Origin: Candidatus Woesearchaeota archaeon
GTDB taxonomy: Archaea; Nanobdellota; Nanobdellia; Woesearchaeales; UBA10216
NCBI GenBank assembly: GCA_016185705.1
Contig: JACPMZ010000007.1
Coordinates: 1 to 64,000 of the forward strand
DNA: 64,000 bases
Reading direction: 5' to 3'
A model generated the notes under the pieces. The model worked only from the letters and a program-made list of their open reading frames with translations, ran no database searches and was not told the DNA's origin. This document shows positions 19,036-29,800 of this stretch, piece by piece. The position numbers and the translations under genes were made by a program. Each line of letters opens with the position of its first letter. Position 1 is the stretch's first letter.

Positions 19036-19097
19036 TTTTTTGATTTTTCTTTTGCAAATTTTTCTGCTGCATAAACATAATTAAATCAGTCTTAAAT

Positions 19098-19190
19098 AAT
19101 GGAAGACATAAGCAACGCATATGAAATGCCATGCCTTCCAAACTTTAGCTGAGGAAAATGAATATGCGAAAATATTGTCCTCAACTAAAA
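19098..19190 (+). repeat. Dispersed repeat (copy 1; partner at about 45068-45160) containing a possible micro-ORF
   Basis: 'aaataatggaagacataagcaacgca...atgccttccaaactttagctgaggaaaatgaatatgcgaaaatattgtcctcaact' closely matches the copy at 45 kb. Confidence 0.6.
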
Positions 19191-19240
19191 AAAGAAAACA
19201 ATATATAGTAGTGAATTAAGAAAACAGCTTGGTAATGATA

Positions 19241-19744
19241 ATGTCCCGCAAAGCCCAGGCAGCAATGGAATTCTTAATGACATACGGCTGGGCTATAATG
19301 GTTGTTCTGATTGTCATCGGTGCGCTGGCATATTTTGGAGTATTGAATCCGAGTTCATTGGTTCCTGAGAGGTGCTCATTAACCATACCATTTGACTGCC
19401 GGGCAGCGTCAGCTACTGATGCCGGATTCGGCGCAGCAGATGATATAATAGCGCTGTCAGTCTACAATGTCGGGACAAGGGATTTGACAGTAACACAGGC
19501 AACTTTCTCATCAGACCTTCTAAGCGCAGACTGCGTACACATTCCAGCAACGCCATACAACATCAATTCCGGCTCCACTGATCAGGAAACAATTGCCTCG
19601 GTAGCTACTGACAACTGCGAGTTCAATAACAACGCCATCGGAAGGAAAGCCAAGATTGCGGTTGAAATACTATACAATTACAACGATGCTCCAGGCATAA
19701 TAAACGCCATGAACGGCGAAATCGTAGCAGCCGTGCAGGGTTAA
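19241..19744 (+). CDS. Class III signal-peptide type IV pilin-like protein
   Basis: 'MSRKAQAAMEFLMTYGWAIMVVLIVIGALAYFGVLNPSSLVPERCSLTIPFDC'; start trimmed from TTG 19229. Confidence 0.9.
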   Translation: MSRKAQAAMEFLMTYGWAIMVVLIVIGALAYFGVLNPSSLVPERCSLTIPFDCRAASATDAGFGAADDIIALSVYNVGTRDLTVTQATFSSDLLSADCVHIPATPYNINSGSTDQETIASVATDNCEFNNNAIGRKAKIAVEILYNYNDAPGIINAMNGEIVAAVQG

Positions 19745-19800
19745 GGTTTCAAACAAATGACGCATGATAGTCTATACCAGTATCCAAAAATTACCGAAAA

Positions 19801-19873
19801 GTTTATATACTACCCTCACCAAAATCACTGTAAGCAATACTAATTAATAAAAAATAAAAAAGGTGGTGTTTAA
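19801..19873 (+). promoter_or_regulatory. Promoter and Shine-Dalgarno region of pilin gene
   Basis: TATA-like 'gtttatatactacc' and 'aaaggtggtg' just upstream of ATG 19874. Confidence 0.6.
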
Positions 19874-20371
19874 ATGTTCAAGAAAGCTCAGGCAGCAATG
19901 GAATTCTTAATGACGTATGGATGGGCCATACTCGTAGTTCTGGTTGTTATCGGTGCGCTTGCATACTTCGGCGTATTGAACCCAAGCTCATTAGTGCCTG
20001 AAAGATGCGCATTGACGCTGCCATTTGACTGCAGAGGGGCCAATGCGGTGATTGATGCTGCTGGTGATGATGCGATCACCTTAGCAGTCAACAATGTAGG
20101 AACAAGGGACATTACAGTATACGATGTTACGTTTTCATCAACAGCTTTGACAGCTGACTGCACATATTATGGTCCGGTTGGTGTGGCAGCAAATACTGTT
20201 ACGCCTGTTAGTTTGAACACAATCGGTAATCTATCATCAAACTGTGAATTCGCAGCAAATACAGCCGGAGACAAAACCAAACTGTCCGCATCAATACGTT
20301 ATGTCTACGATGATGCAGCTACAATAACCAACCAAATGGTTGGCGAAGTAGTAACCACAGTACAGGGCTAA
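19874..20371 (+). CDS. Class III signal-peptide type IV pilin-like protein (paralogue of the preceding gene)
   Basis: 'MFKKAQAAMEFLMTYGWAILVVLVVIGALAYFGVLNPSSLVPERCALTLPFDCRGA'. Confidence 0.92.
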   Translation: MFKKAQAAMEFLMTYGWAILVVLVVIGALAYFGVLNPSSLVPERCALTLPFDCRGANAVIDAAGDDAITLAVNNVGTRDITVYDVTFSSTALTADCTYYGPVGVAANTVTPVSLNTIGNLSSNCEFAANTAGDKTKLSASIRYVYDDAATITNQMVGEVVTTVQG

Positions 20372-20372
20372 A

Positions 20373-20412
20373 CTCAGCAACAGCTGAGTAATTTTTTCTT
20401 TTTTACTTCTTT
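20373..20412 (+). terminator. Hairpin plus T-run terminator after pilin gene
   Basis: ctcagcaacagctgag followed by attttttcttttttacttctttttt. Confidence 0.6.
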
Positions 20413-20615
20413 TTTCTAACTTATTTTAAACCGCTGTTAAGTTTTTCGGGTCTTTGTTTTATCAGTAGTTTCCGCAGCAGCAGTGGTTGCTTTTACGACA
20501 AAAAACAAGGCGCTTTTGCTGCTACTGCACTTTACCGTATAACGCTAAAGTTCCGCAGATTCAGCAAAGCCTTAAACCAACACCTTTAAATATGCCTCTT
20601 GCCCGTTACTCTTTT

Positions 20616-23600
20616 ATGAAATCCGGGCAGGCATCCACCGAGTATGCGCTGATTGTTCTGGTGGGGCTTGCTTTGATTTTGCCTGCGGTGTTTGTTTTTT
20701 ACCAGAATGCCGGAGAGTCTTCTGAGAAGATAGACCAGGCGCAGATAGAGGCATTTGGCACCAAACTGGTTCAGAACGCTGAGCGCGTCTACGCTTTAGG
20801 GCCGCCTACAAGGATAAAGTTTGAGGAGAAGCTGCCACCGCACGTGAGCGGCATAAGCGTTTCTGAGCAGGATGGGCTGTACGTTCTTAAAATCACAACA
20901 GACACAGGGACTGTCACGAACGAATTTGCCTTTCCAACAGAAGTGCCTCTCGCAGGGGACATCCTGCCTTCGCAGCTCAGCCCCGGGCTGAAGAAAATAA
21001 CCCTTGCTGCTGCGCCTGTAATCGCAGGAAAATCCTTGGTAACTATGAATTTGAAGGAAGATGCTGCCTGCTCTGACGGGACAGCGCAGAACCAGTGCTC
21101 TACAGCCACAAATCCGGGAGCAGGGAAACAAATCGGGCTCTGCTTCAACAACGTGCTCATAGAAAACTGCCTGCAGTGCGGCTGCCAGGAAATAATAACT
21201 GGAACGCCAATACTGTGCAAGTCAGACAACACATGCAGAATCCCGAAAATAAGCTCAGTAATTCCGTTCACCGGCTCAAAAGATACAATAGTAACAATCA
21301 CAGGCACTGACTTTCTTCCTGGAGCTGCCGTAAAATTCGGCAGCGCATCAGCTGCGGTAACAAGCATTGAGGAAAATGAAATTACAGTCGTAGTTCCTGA
21401 GAAGCCATCAGGCAGCAGCATAGTGGACGTTACCGTAACAAACCCTGACGGCGGCTTCGGCACGATGGCAGCAGGATTTACATATGTGCTCAGCCCCCAC
21501 ATAACAAGCATATACCTGACCTCTGACCCCTTAGCTGCGCTGGAAGGGCCGGCAACAGGAGGAACGTCCATCACAATAACAGGTCTCCGCTTTGACCCAG
21601 CCATAACAGTAAAAGTGGGCGACAACTTTGCAACCAATGTTGTGGTTGGCTTTTTCGGGGAAGGGCAATCATCATTAACAGCAACAACGCCGGCAGGGCC
21701 TGAAGGGCAAGCTGTTATAAAATTAACAAACCCTGACGGCGGCACCACAAGCTCATCAGACTACCCAACCCGGGTATTCACAACCCAAAGCAGCTACAAC
21801 GGAAACCTTATCGCAGCAGCCCAGCTCATTGACCCCGGCTTTACCGGAACAGGCCTGGAAGCAGCAGACCTGCTGTGCAGGAACGAGGCGGGCTCAGGAA
21901 AATGGACAGCATGGCTCTCAAGCAGCAGCACCGCAGCCAAGAACAGAATAGCCGACGACAAATACATGCTGGCTTCCGGCACACTAATCGCCAGCAACAA
22001 GGCGCAGCTGCTAAATGCTGAAAGCGTCCCATTAAAATCGCCGATAATAGAAGACCGCAACGGCGAGCAATTTGTTACAGCAAGGCAGGTGTGGACAGGA
22101 ACATACCCAAACGGCTTACCAACCAAATATCATTGCAACAACTGGCAGTCAGGAACCGGCAGCTACGCCGCATTCTACGGCAACAACTTCCAGTCAAATG
22201 CAAAATGGACATATAATTTTGATCCTGCAGCAGACTCATATCCAGACAGCTGCGACAAGCTTAAGCACCTGTACTGCATTGAAAATCGTGAGGAATTTAC
22301 ATACGCAGTAATACCCTCCATAACCCAGACCATACCTGCAACAGCGCTTGAACTGGGCGGGCAGAGCATAACAATCAGGGGCAGCAGCTTTGCTGATACG
22401 CCTGCGGTAACATTCGGAGGAACGCCGGCAGCCGCAACATTTGTTGACAGCACTGAGATAACAGCAGTCGTGCCGGCAGGAACAGGGACAGTAGACCTTA
22501 CAGTAACGAATCCAAACGGCAAATCAGCCACCGCAGCATTCACATACAACAAGCACCGCATATTCGTAACATCGCAGGCATTCAGCGGAGACTTAATAAC
22601 AGAAGCAGCAGCCTTCGGATACTCAGGAACAAATCCGCTGGCAGCTGCTGACAAAATATGCCAGGGACTGGCAGACAATGCACAGCTCAGCAGCAGATGG
22701 GCAGCGTGGCTGTCAGACAGCGAAGCAGATGCCAAAGACCGCGTTCTCGACGTAGAGTACACGCAGCTTCCGGGAGCGCCTGTCGCAGCAAGCAAAGCAG
22801 CGCTGCTGAACACCATAGCAGTGTCGCTGGAAAATCCGATAAACATAGACGAGACAGGAAATCCAACGACAGACTTTGTGTGGACAGGAACATTCCACAC
22901 CGGCAGCGCAGACACAACCGTATGCGGCGACTGGGCTTCACTGGCGCTTACAGGCACAACAGGATACAGCTTCAACGAAAACCCTGCATGGACTGATGCA
23001 GCAGACGCAGCATGCTCAGCAGACAAGCGCATCTACTGCGCTGAAAGAAGCCAAAGCATAAGCACGCCAACCATAACTGCTGTCAACCCTGCAAACGTCC
23101 AGCAGAGCGGCGGTGAAGAAATCACAATAACAGGCACAGGATTTGTCAACGAGCCAACTGTAAAGATTGGCGGCGTGCAGCTTGATCCGGCTGCGGTAAC
23201 ATTTGTCAGCAGCACGAAGCTTACTGCTATAACGCCGCCGCACGCAGGCGGACAGGTTGATGTAGTGGCAAGGAATCCTGACTCAGGATATGCAAAGCTT
23301 GCTGAAGGACTTAACTACATAATACTGCCTGCAATCAGCAGCATAAGCCCGGGCGGCGGCTACCTGTACGAGGCAACGCCTGTAACCATAACAGGCACAG
23401 GATTCAGCAGCCCGACGGTAAAGTTCAGGCACCCCAACGGAGTAACCGCATCAGGAACGGTAAATGACTACAGCAGCACCCAGATACACGCAACAACGCC
23501 GAGGTGGATAGACGAAACCAAATCAAAGCAAATACAGCAGGCAACATTCCAGGCGGACGTAATAATAACCAACGCTGACACCGGCCAGGCAATCCTGGAA

Positions 23601-23669
23601 AACGGATTCACGTTCCAATACGACAAGCAGGTGTGCGAACAGGTCTTTGGCGTCGGCAGCTGCCCGTAA
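20616..23669 (+). CDS. Class III signal-peptide surface adhesin with IPT/TIG and two DUF1554-like domains
   Basis: Start trimmed to MKSGQASTEYALIVLVGLALILPAVFVFY; repeated 'I..I.P..G...GG..ITITG..F' IPT/TIG; two 'FVTSQ.F.GDL...CQ..A...WAAWLSDS...DRV...VWTGT...C..W...YC.E' modules. Confidence 0.85.
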   Translation: MKSGQASTEYALIVLVGLALILPAVFVFYQNAGESSEKIDQAQIEAFGTKLVQNAERVYALGPPTRIKFEEKLPPHVSGISVSEQDGLYVLKITTDTGTVTNEFAFPTEVPLAGDILPSQLSPGLKKITLAAAPVIAGKSLVTMNLKEDAACSDGTAQNQCSTATNPGAGKQIGLCFNNVLIENCLQCGCQEIITGTPILCKSDNTCRIPKISSVIPFTGSKDTIVTITGTDFLPGAAVKFGSASAAVTSIEENEITVVVPEKPSGSSIVDVTVTNPDGGFGTMAAGFTYVLSPHITSIYLTSDPLAALEGPATGGTSITITGLRFDPAITVKVGDNFATNVVVGFFGEGQSSLTATTPAGPEGQAVIKLTNPDGGTTSSSDYPTRVFTTQSSYNGNLIAAAQLIDPGFTGTGLEAADLLCRNEAGSGKWTAWLSSSSTAAKNRIADDKYMLASGTLIASNKAQLLNAESVPLKSPIIEDRNGEQFVTARQVWTGTYPNGLPTKYHCNNWQSGTGSYAAFYGNNFQSNAKWTYNFDPAADSYPDSCDKLKHLYCIENREEFTYAVIPSITQTIPATALELGGQSITIRGSSFADTPAVTFGGTPAAATFVDSTEITAVVPAGTGTVDLTVTNPNGKSATAAFTYNKHRIFVTSQAFSGDLITEAAAFGYSGTNPLAAADKICQGLADNAQLSSRWAAWLSDSEADAKDRVLDVEYTQLPGAPVAASKAALLNTIAVSLENPINIDETGNPTTDFVWTGTFHTGSADTTVCGDWASLALTGTTGYSFNENPAWTDAADAACSADKRIYCAERSQSISTPTITAVNPANVQQSGGEEITITGTGFVNEPTVKIGGVQLDPAAVTFVSSTKLTAITPPHAGGQVDVVARNPDSGYAKLAEGLNYIILPAISSISPGGGYLYEATPVTITGTGFSSPTVKFRHPNGVTASGTVNDYSSTQIHATTPRWIDETKSKQIQQATFQADVIITNADTGQAILENGFTFQYDKQVCEQVFGVGSCP

Positions 23670-23746
23670 GCATTGCCTGCTTTTTATTGCATCCAACTGC
23701 ATTCCATCTGCTGCGCTCTGCTTTCTTCCCTAACGTAATTACTTTG

Positions 23747-23793
23747 CACTGCTTTTTCCCTCCCCCTTAAGTTTAAGGGGAAAAAAAGCAGCG
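23747..23793. repeat. Intergenic hairpin of the CTCCC/GGGAG family
   Basis: gcactgctttttccctcccccttaa..ttaaggggaaaaaaagcagc; flanks share 'attactttgc(a/g)ctgctttttccc' with the 3855-3910 copy. Confidence 0.75.
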
Positions 23794-23893
23794 TATTGTA
23801 TTGAAAAGGGAAACATAGCGCAGCAGCACCGCACCAGCGGCAATCGGCGAGAGCCACCAACAACCTTAAATACTAAAAAATCTGCAGATTATC

Positions 23894-26800
23894 ATGCCAA
23901 AAAGAGGGCAGGCAGCGATGGAGTATTTCATTATCACGGCAGTTCTGACTGCAATAATAATTCCGACAACCGTGCTCTTCTACAACTATGCGAGCGAAAT
24001 ATCGGAAGGAATTGACAAATCCAAGATAGAAAAATTCGGGAATGACATAATTAACGCGGCAGAAACAGTATATTATCTTGGGCCGCCGTCAAGGATAGTG
24101 CTGCAGCTGGAGCTGCCTGACAGGGTGCAGTCAATCACCGTGGAAGAAGACAGCGGCGTGCACATTCTGAAAATATCAGCAGCCGGCTCATCCGGCATCT
24201 CGGATTTCACATTCCCCACAGATGTAACCATCCAGGGCAACTTTGAGGGTTACCTGAGCAAAGGAACCAAGAGAGCAAGGGTAGAGGCAGTCTCTCTGGC
24301 AGGAGGAAGAAAGCTTGTAACCGTAAACATGGCCAGCTCACAGCAATGCATTGACGACACGCCGCATGACAGCTGCTCAACAGCTCCGAATTACTGCTTC
24401 AACGGCATCCTTATAGAGCACTGCATCCAGTGCGGATGCCCCGGCGGCCTGACATGCAAGCCGGACAGCACCTGCCTCATACCGGAAATTGACACAATAA
24501 CGCCGGCAATCGGCACACGGCTGGGCGGAACAGAAGTGAGCATAACAGGCGAAGACTTCCTGGCAGGAATAGCTGTTAAGTTTGGAACGCAGGAAGCAGC
24601 AGCATCTCTCAGCGGCAACACCATAACTGCAACAGCGCCGCCGTCAGTTGGCGGCGCATTAGGAGCGGTTGACATAACCGTCACCAACACAGACGGCGGC
24701 TCAGGCACAGCAGCAGGTGGGTATACGTATGTAACCGCTCCGAGAATTGACGATGTTGAGATTACAGGAGACCCTGCTGCTCCTGTTGAAGGCACAAGCG
24801 CAGGCGGCACATCAATAACAATAACCGGCGAGGATTTCATGGCTGGAGCGCAGGTAAAGGTAGGGGGAAATCCGGCAGCAGGCGTAACAGTCAGCGGCAA
24901 CACCATCACAGCAACCACGCCGCAAGGGCCTGCCGGGCTTCAGGACATAGAAGTAATAAACCCTGACGGCGGCTCATCAATGGAAGCCGCAGCAGCCGTG
25001 TTCATAACTTCACAGCAATATTCAGGCGATTTGGTGACAGCTGCCAAAGCAATAGACCCGCAGTTTGCCGGAAACGGCCTGGCAGCAGGCAGCTTAATCT
25101 GCCAGAATGAAGCAGGTGCAGAAAACATAGGCGGCAGGTGGGCAGCGTGGCTGTCAGACAGCTTTGTTAGCGCAAAGGACAGAATCAGCAGCAGGCCATA
25201 CCACAAAATGGACGCTGCTACAACCAAAGTAGCTGACAATCTCAACGACCTTACTGACGGCGCAATCAGCAGCGAAATAGATTATCATGCCAACGGCGAA
25301 ATCGCGCTTGGAACAATAAATGCATTCACAGCAACAGAAGGCAGCGGAACCGCAAATTCAAACAACTGCAACGACTGGATAGACAGCACAGCATCCTATT
25401 CAGGAGTGTACGGCATTCTTTCAACAACAGAATCCTGGACAAACAGCGCAGCAGGAACATGCGATACTGCAAGACGGCTTTACTGCTTCCAGAACTCAAG
25501 GGCAGCGTTCAGGTATATTGGGACAACGCCGACAGTAACAGGAATAAACCCGAACATAGGCCCAAGCAACGGCGGAACTTCTGTAACGATAACAGGAACT
25601 GAGTTCCTGGCAAGCCCTGCTCCGCAGGTAATGATAGGAACAGGACAGGCAACCAACGTGGTTGTTCAGGATGCCAATACGCTGCAGGCAGTCACAGGCG
25701 CTGCAACACCAGGGCTTGTTGACGTAGCAGTAACCAACGGCGACGGCGGCTCAGCGACGCTCATTGACGGATTTACGTACACTTATCCGCCGAGCGTAAC
25801 CACTGTGATTCCAGACAACGGGCAGGCAAGCGGCGGCACTGACATATCAATAACCGGAGACAACTTTGTAACAGGAGCAACCGTAAAAATAGGGCAGCTT
25901 GGAGAGTCATGGAGCGAATCAGTAACAATACCTGAGCTTGCCAAGCGCTCATTCCCCGGCATAGCAGTTTACAACGCAAAACTGTGGATACTCGGCGGGC
26001 ACATAGGATACTTTGCCAGCGACGTATGGAGCTCAACCGACGGGAAAACGTGGCAGAAGGAAACTGCAGCAGCCCAATGGCAGGGCAGGGATTTTCCTGC
26101 AGCTGTGGTTCACAACAACAAAATATGGGTTATGGGCGGAAGGACCAATAACCTGCTGCTGAATGACGTGTGGAGCAGCGCTGACGGCATAACGTGGCAG
26201 CAGGAAACTGCAACAGCGCAATGGAAGAAAAGGTATGGGCATGCAGCCGTAACATTTGGCGGAAAGATGTGGGTTATGGGCGGAATAGACCAGAACAGCC
26301 AGCGGCTGAACGACGTGTGGAGCAGCGCTGACGGCATAACATGGAAGCAGGAAACTGCAGCAGCGCAATGGAAGGGAAGGCATGCGCCTGCAGCAGCATT
26401 TGCCGGAAAGATGTGGATACTCGGCGGACAGGACAACAACGGCAATTCATTAAAGGATGTTTACAGCAGCTCTGACGGCATTGCGTGGACAAAAGAAAAA
26501 GATGCTGCGTGGGCTGCGCGGTTCGCGCACACTGCTGCTGTATTTGACAGCAAATTATGGGTTACAGCAGGATTCAGCACCGATGGCTGGGAAAGCGATG
26601 TGTGGTACAGCGAAGACGGCACAAACTGGGCGGAAGCAGCGAATACTGCAGCGTGGCCCAAGCGCATTGGGCACGCATCAGCAGCTTTTGACAACAAGCT
26701 CTGGGTTATAAACGGCTTCGCCTTCCCCAAGTTAAGGGATGTGTGGTATACAACTTACGGCGTTGCAGCAACCGATGCGGCTGTAACAAGCCCGAATGCA

Positions 26801-29800
26801 ATAGGCGCAACAACCGCTGCAGGGCATCAGGGCAGCATGCCTGTTTTGGTGACAAATCCTGACGGGCAGACAGGCAAATTAAGCAACGGCTTTACGTACA
26901 ATCCGGGGCCAACCATAGTTAAAATATCCCCAAGCAGCGGCTTTGAAACAGTGGCAACGCCTGTAACCATAACCGGACGCAACTTTGCTGACCCGGTAAC
27001 AATAAAATTCGGCGGAATCAATGCAGCAGACATAGTATTTCAGGACAGCACCACAGTCTACGCAACTGCGCCGCCCGGAACCGGAACAGTGGCTGTTGAA
27101 GCGACAAATCCTGACGGGCAAAAAGGGGTGAGCAGCTTCACTTACTACACGCCCAGAGTATTTGTCACGTCAGACACCTTTACAGGCGACTTAATCAGCG
27201 AAGTGCTGGCAGAGTATCAGCTCTTCCAGGGAGACGGACTGGGAGCAGGCGACTACATGTGCAGAAAAGCAGCGATAAACGCAGGATTAGGCGGAACAGG
27301 CATTTGGGCAGCGTGGCTTAGCAACGATATTGTTGATGCAAAGAACAGGGTGGTTGACATAAAATACAATAGGGTGGATGGAGCGCCTGTTGCAGCCAGC
27401 AAGGCAGCGCTGCTGAATACAGAGTCTGTGCCGCTGCAAAACCCCATACTCCTGACAGAAGACTCAGCTGGAGCAGGCACTCCTGTGTGGACAGGAACAG
27501 ACCCGAAAGGAATTGCAAAGCCAGCGCTGTGCAGCAGCTGGAGCACAACATCAGCCACCGGCGCATACGGGCTCAGCTGGGTGGAAACCATGGAGTGGAC
27601 TGACATAGGCACCGAACCATGCAATTCCCAATTATCAATATACTGCTTTGAGCGAAACACCCACATAAGCACGCCAAGAATAACTTCAATAACGCTGCCT
27701 GAAGGCATAAAGGAAGGCGGGGTTGAAGTAACAATCAGCGGCAGCGGCTTCTCCACTGCACCTGCCGTGCATTTTGGAACAGCAGAAGCAACCAACGTAG
27801 CGGCAGTGGACAGCAGCACAATAACTGCTGTAACTCCTGCAAGCCCAATCGGAGCAGGAACGCTGGATGTAAAGGTAACAAACCCTGACGGCGGTGTTAA
27901 TGTGCTGCCGAACGGCTACACTTACTACACTGCGCGCGCCTTCATAACACAAACCCAGCTTTCAGCAGACATGGTAGCAGCTGCAGGCCTGCTGCCGAAT
28001 CCATACACCGGAAACAACGGGCTGGCAGCAGCAGATGCTGTCTGCCAGAACCTCGCAGACATAGCAGGGCTGGGAGGAAGATGGGCAGCGTGGCTCTCTG
28101 ACAGCAATGTGGATGCAAAGGAGCGCGTTGAAGATTTGGAATATGCAAAGATTAACGGAGTTATAGTTGCCAACAGCAAAAACGATTTGCTCACAGCAGA
28201 CCCCCAGAACCTGGACAGCCCAATAGACTTCACTGAAAGCGGCGCAACACAGGCAAACTCGTGGGTTTGGACTGCCACAAAGCAGGACGGCTTAAAAAGC
28301 GGGAATTACTGCGGCGACTGGACTGACGGAGCCAGCGCAAATCCAGTGGTGTTCGGCTCGTCATTTACGGATTACAGGTGGACAGAGCACACGTCAGGGC
28401 CGCCTCACTGCACCTCAGTCCTGCACCTCTACTGCTTTGAGCGCAGGAAAAGCATTGGAACGCCGGAGATAACAGACATCAGCCCCCCATCCGGGGCTGA
28501 GGCAGGCGGCACTGCCATAACAATAACAGGAACCGGCTTTGACAGCGCTGCGCAGGTAATTATCGGAGGCGCGCCTGCTTCAAATGTTGCGGTTGCGGAC
28601 AGCACTACAATCACTGCAGCCACGCCCGCAGGCACTGGAACAGCATCAGCAGTAGTCAAAAACCCTGACAGCGGCTACGCAGCGTTTCCATTCACATTCA
28701 ACCCCCTGCCTGTAATAACAGCCATTACCCCAAACGAGGGCTATAGTGTAGGCGGAATGGACATAACAATCACCGGAAGCAAATTTGTCGCCACACCAAG
28801 GGTCTTAATAGGAAATTCAGACGCCACAAACATCGTGCTTGTGGACAGCAGCACCATCACAGCAAATGCGCCTGCAGGCGAAGGCATTGCAGACGTCGCT
28901 GTCATCAATCCTGACGGAGGCACCGGAGTCCTGCCAGCCGGCTACGGCTACTATGCCACAGTTGGCAGGGCGTTTGCACACTCAAAGACAGGAACAGGAG
29001 CGCTTAATGGGCTGTACGGCGCAGACCAGAAATGCAAAGCAGCAGCAGCAAGCGCAGGGCTTGGAGGAGACTGGGCAGCTTGGCTTTCAGACATTAACCA
29101 GGACGCAAAAGACAGGGTGCATGACAGGGTGTATGTGAAGACTGATTTTAATCTGCTTGCAAATAACAAGGATGGCCTCACTAGCCCTTCCGGACTCATT
29201 TGGACGAGCTTCAATGTGGACGAAATGGTCTCTTATACTGTGCCGCCATACGTATGGACAGGGACGTCGTGGTCAGGCACTGCGCTGCCAGACACATGCA
29301 ACAGCTGGACATCAAGCAGCGGCCTCGGCCGCAGCGGCAGCACACGCGACTCATCAGCGCAGTGGACTGATGACCACACTGCTGACTGCAGCAATGCATA
29401 TTCCCTGTACTGCTTTGAACGCGACATACAAATAAAGTACAAGCCAACCGTGACAGCAATAAGCCCTAATCAGGGGTATGTCGGCGGTGGAGGCAGCATA
29501 ACAATAAAGGGCGCAAACTTTGTAGGCACGCCTGCAGTAACATTCGGCGGCTCGCCTGCTGCGGTCACCCAGTACAGCACAGCAAGCATAACTGTAACAG
29601 TGCCCGCAGGAACAGGAACAGTGGACTTAGCAGTAACCAACGGCGACGGAAACACGCATACCATTGCAGGCGGCTACACATACATAGAAGGCCCAGCCAT
29701 AACCCAGGTAATACCCTCATCAGGGCCCCAGAGCGGCGGAACCCTGATAACAATAAACGGCAACAACTTTGCAGAAGGCGCGACAGTAAAAATCGGCAGC

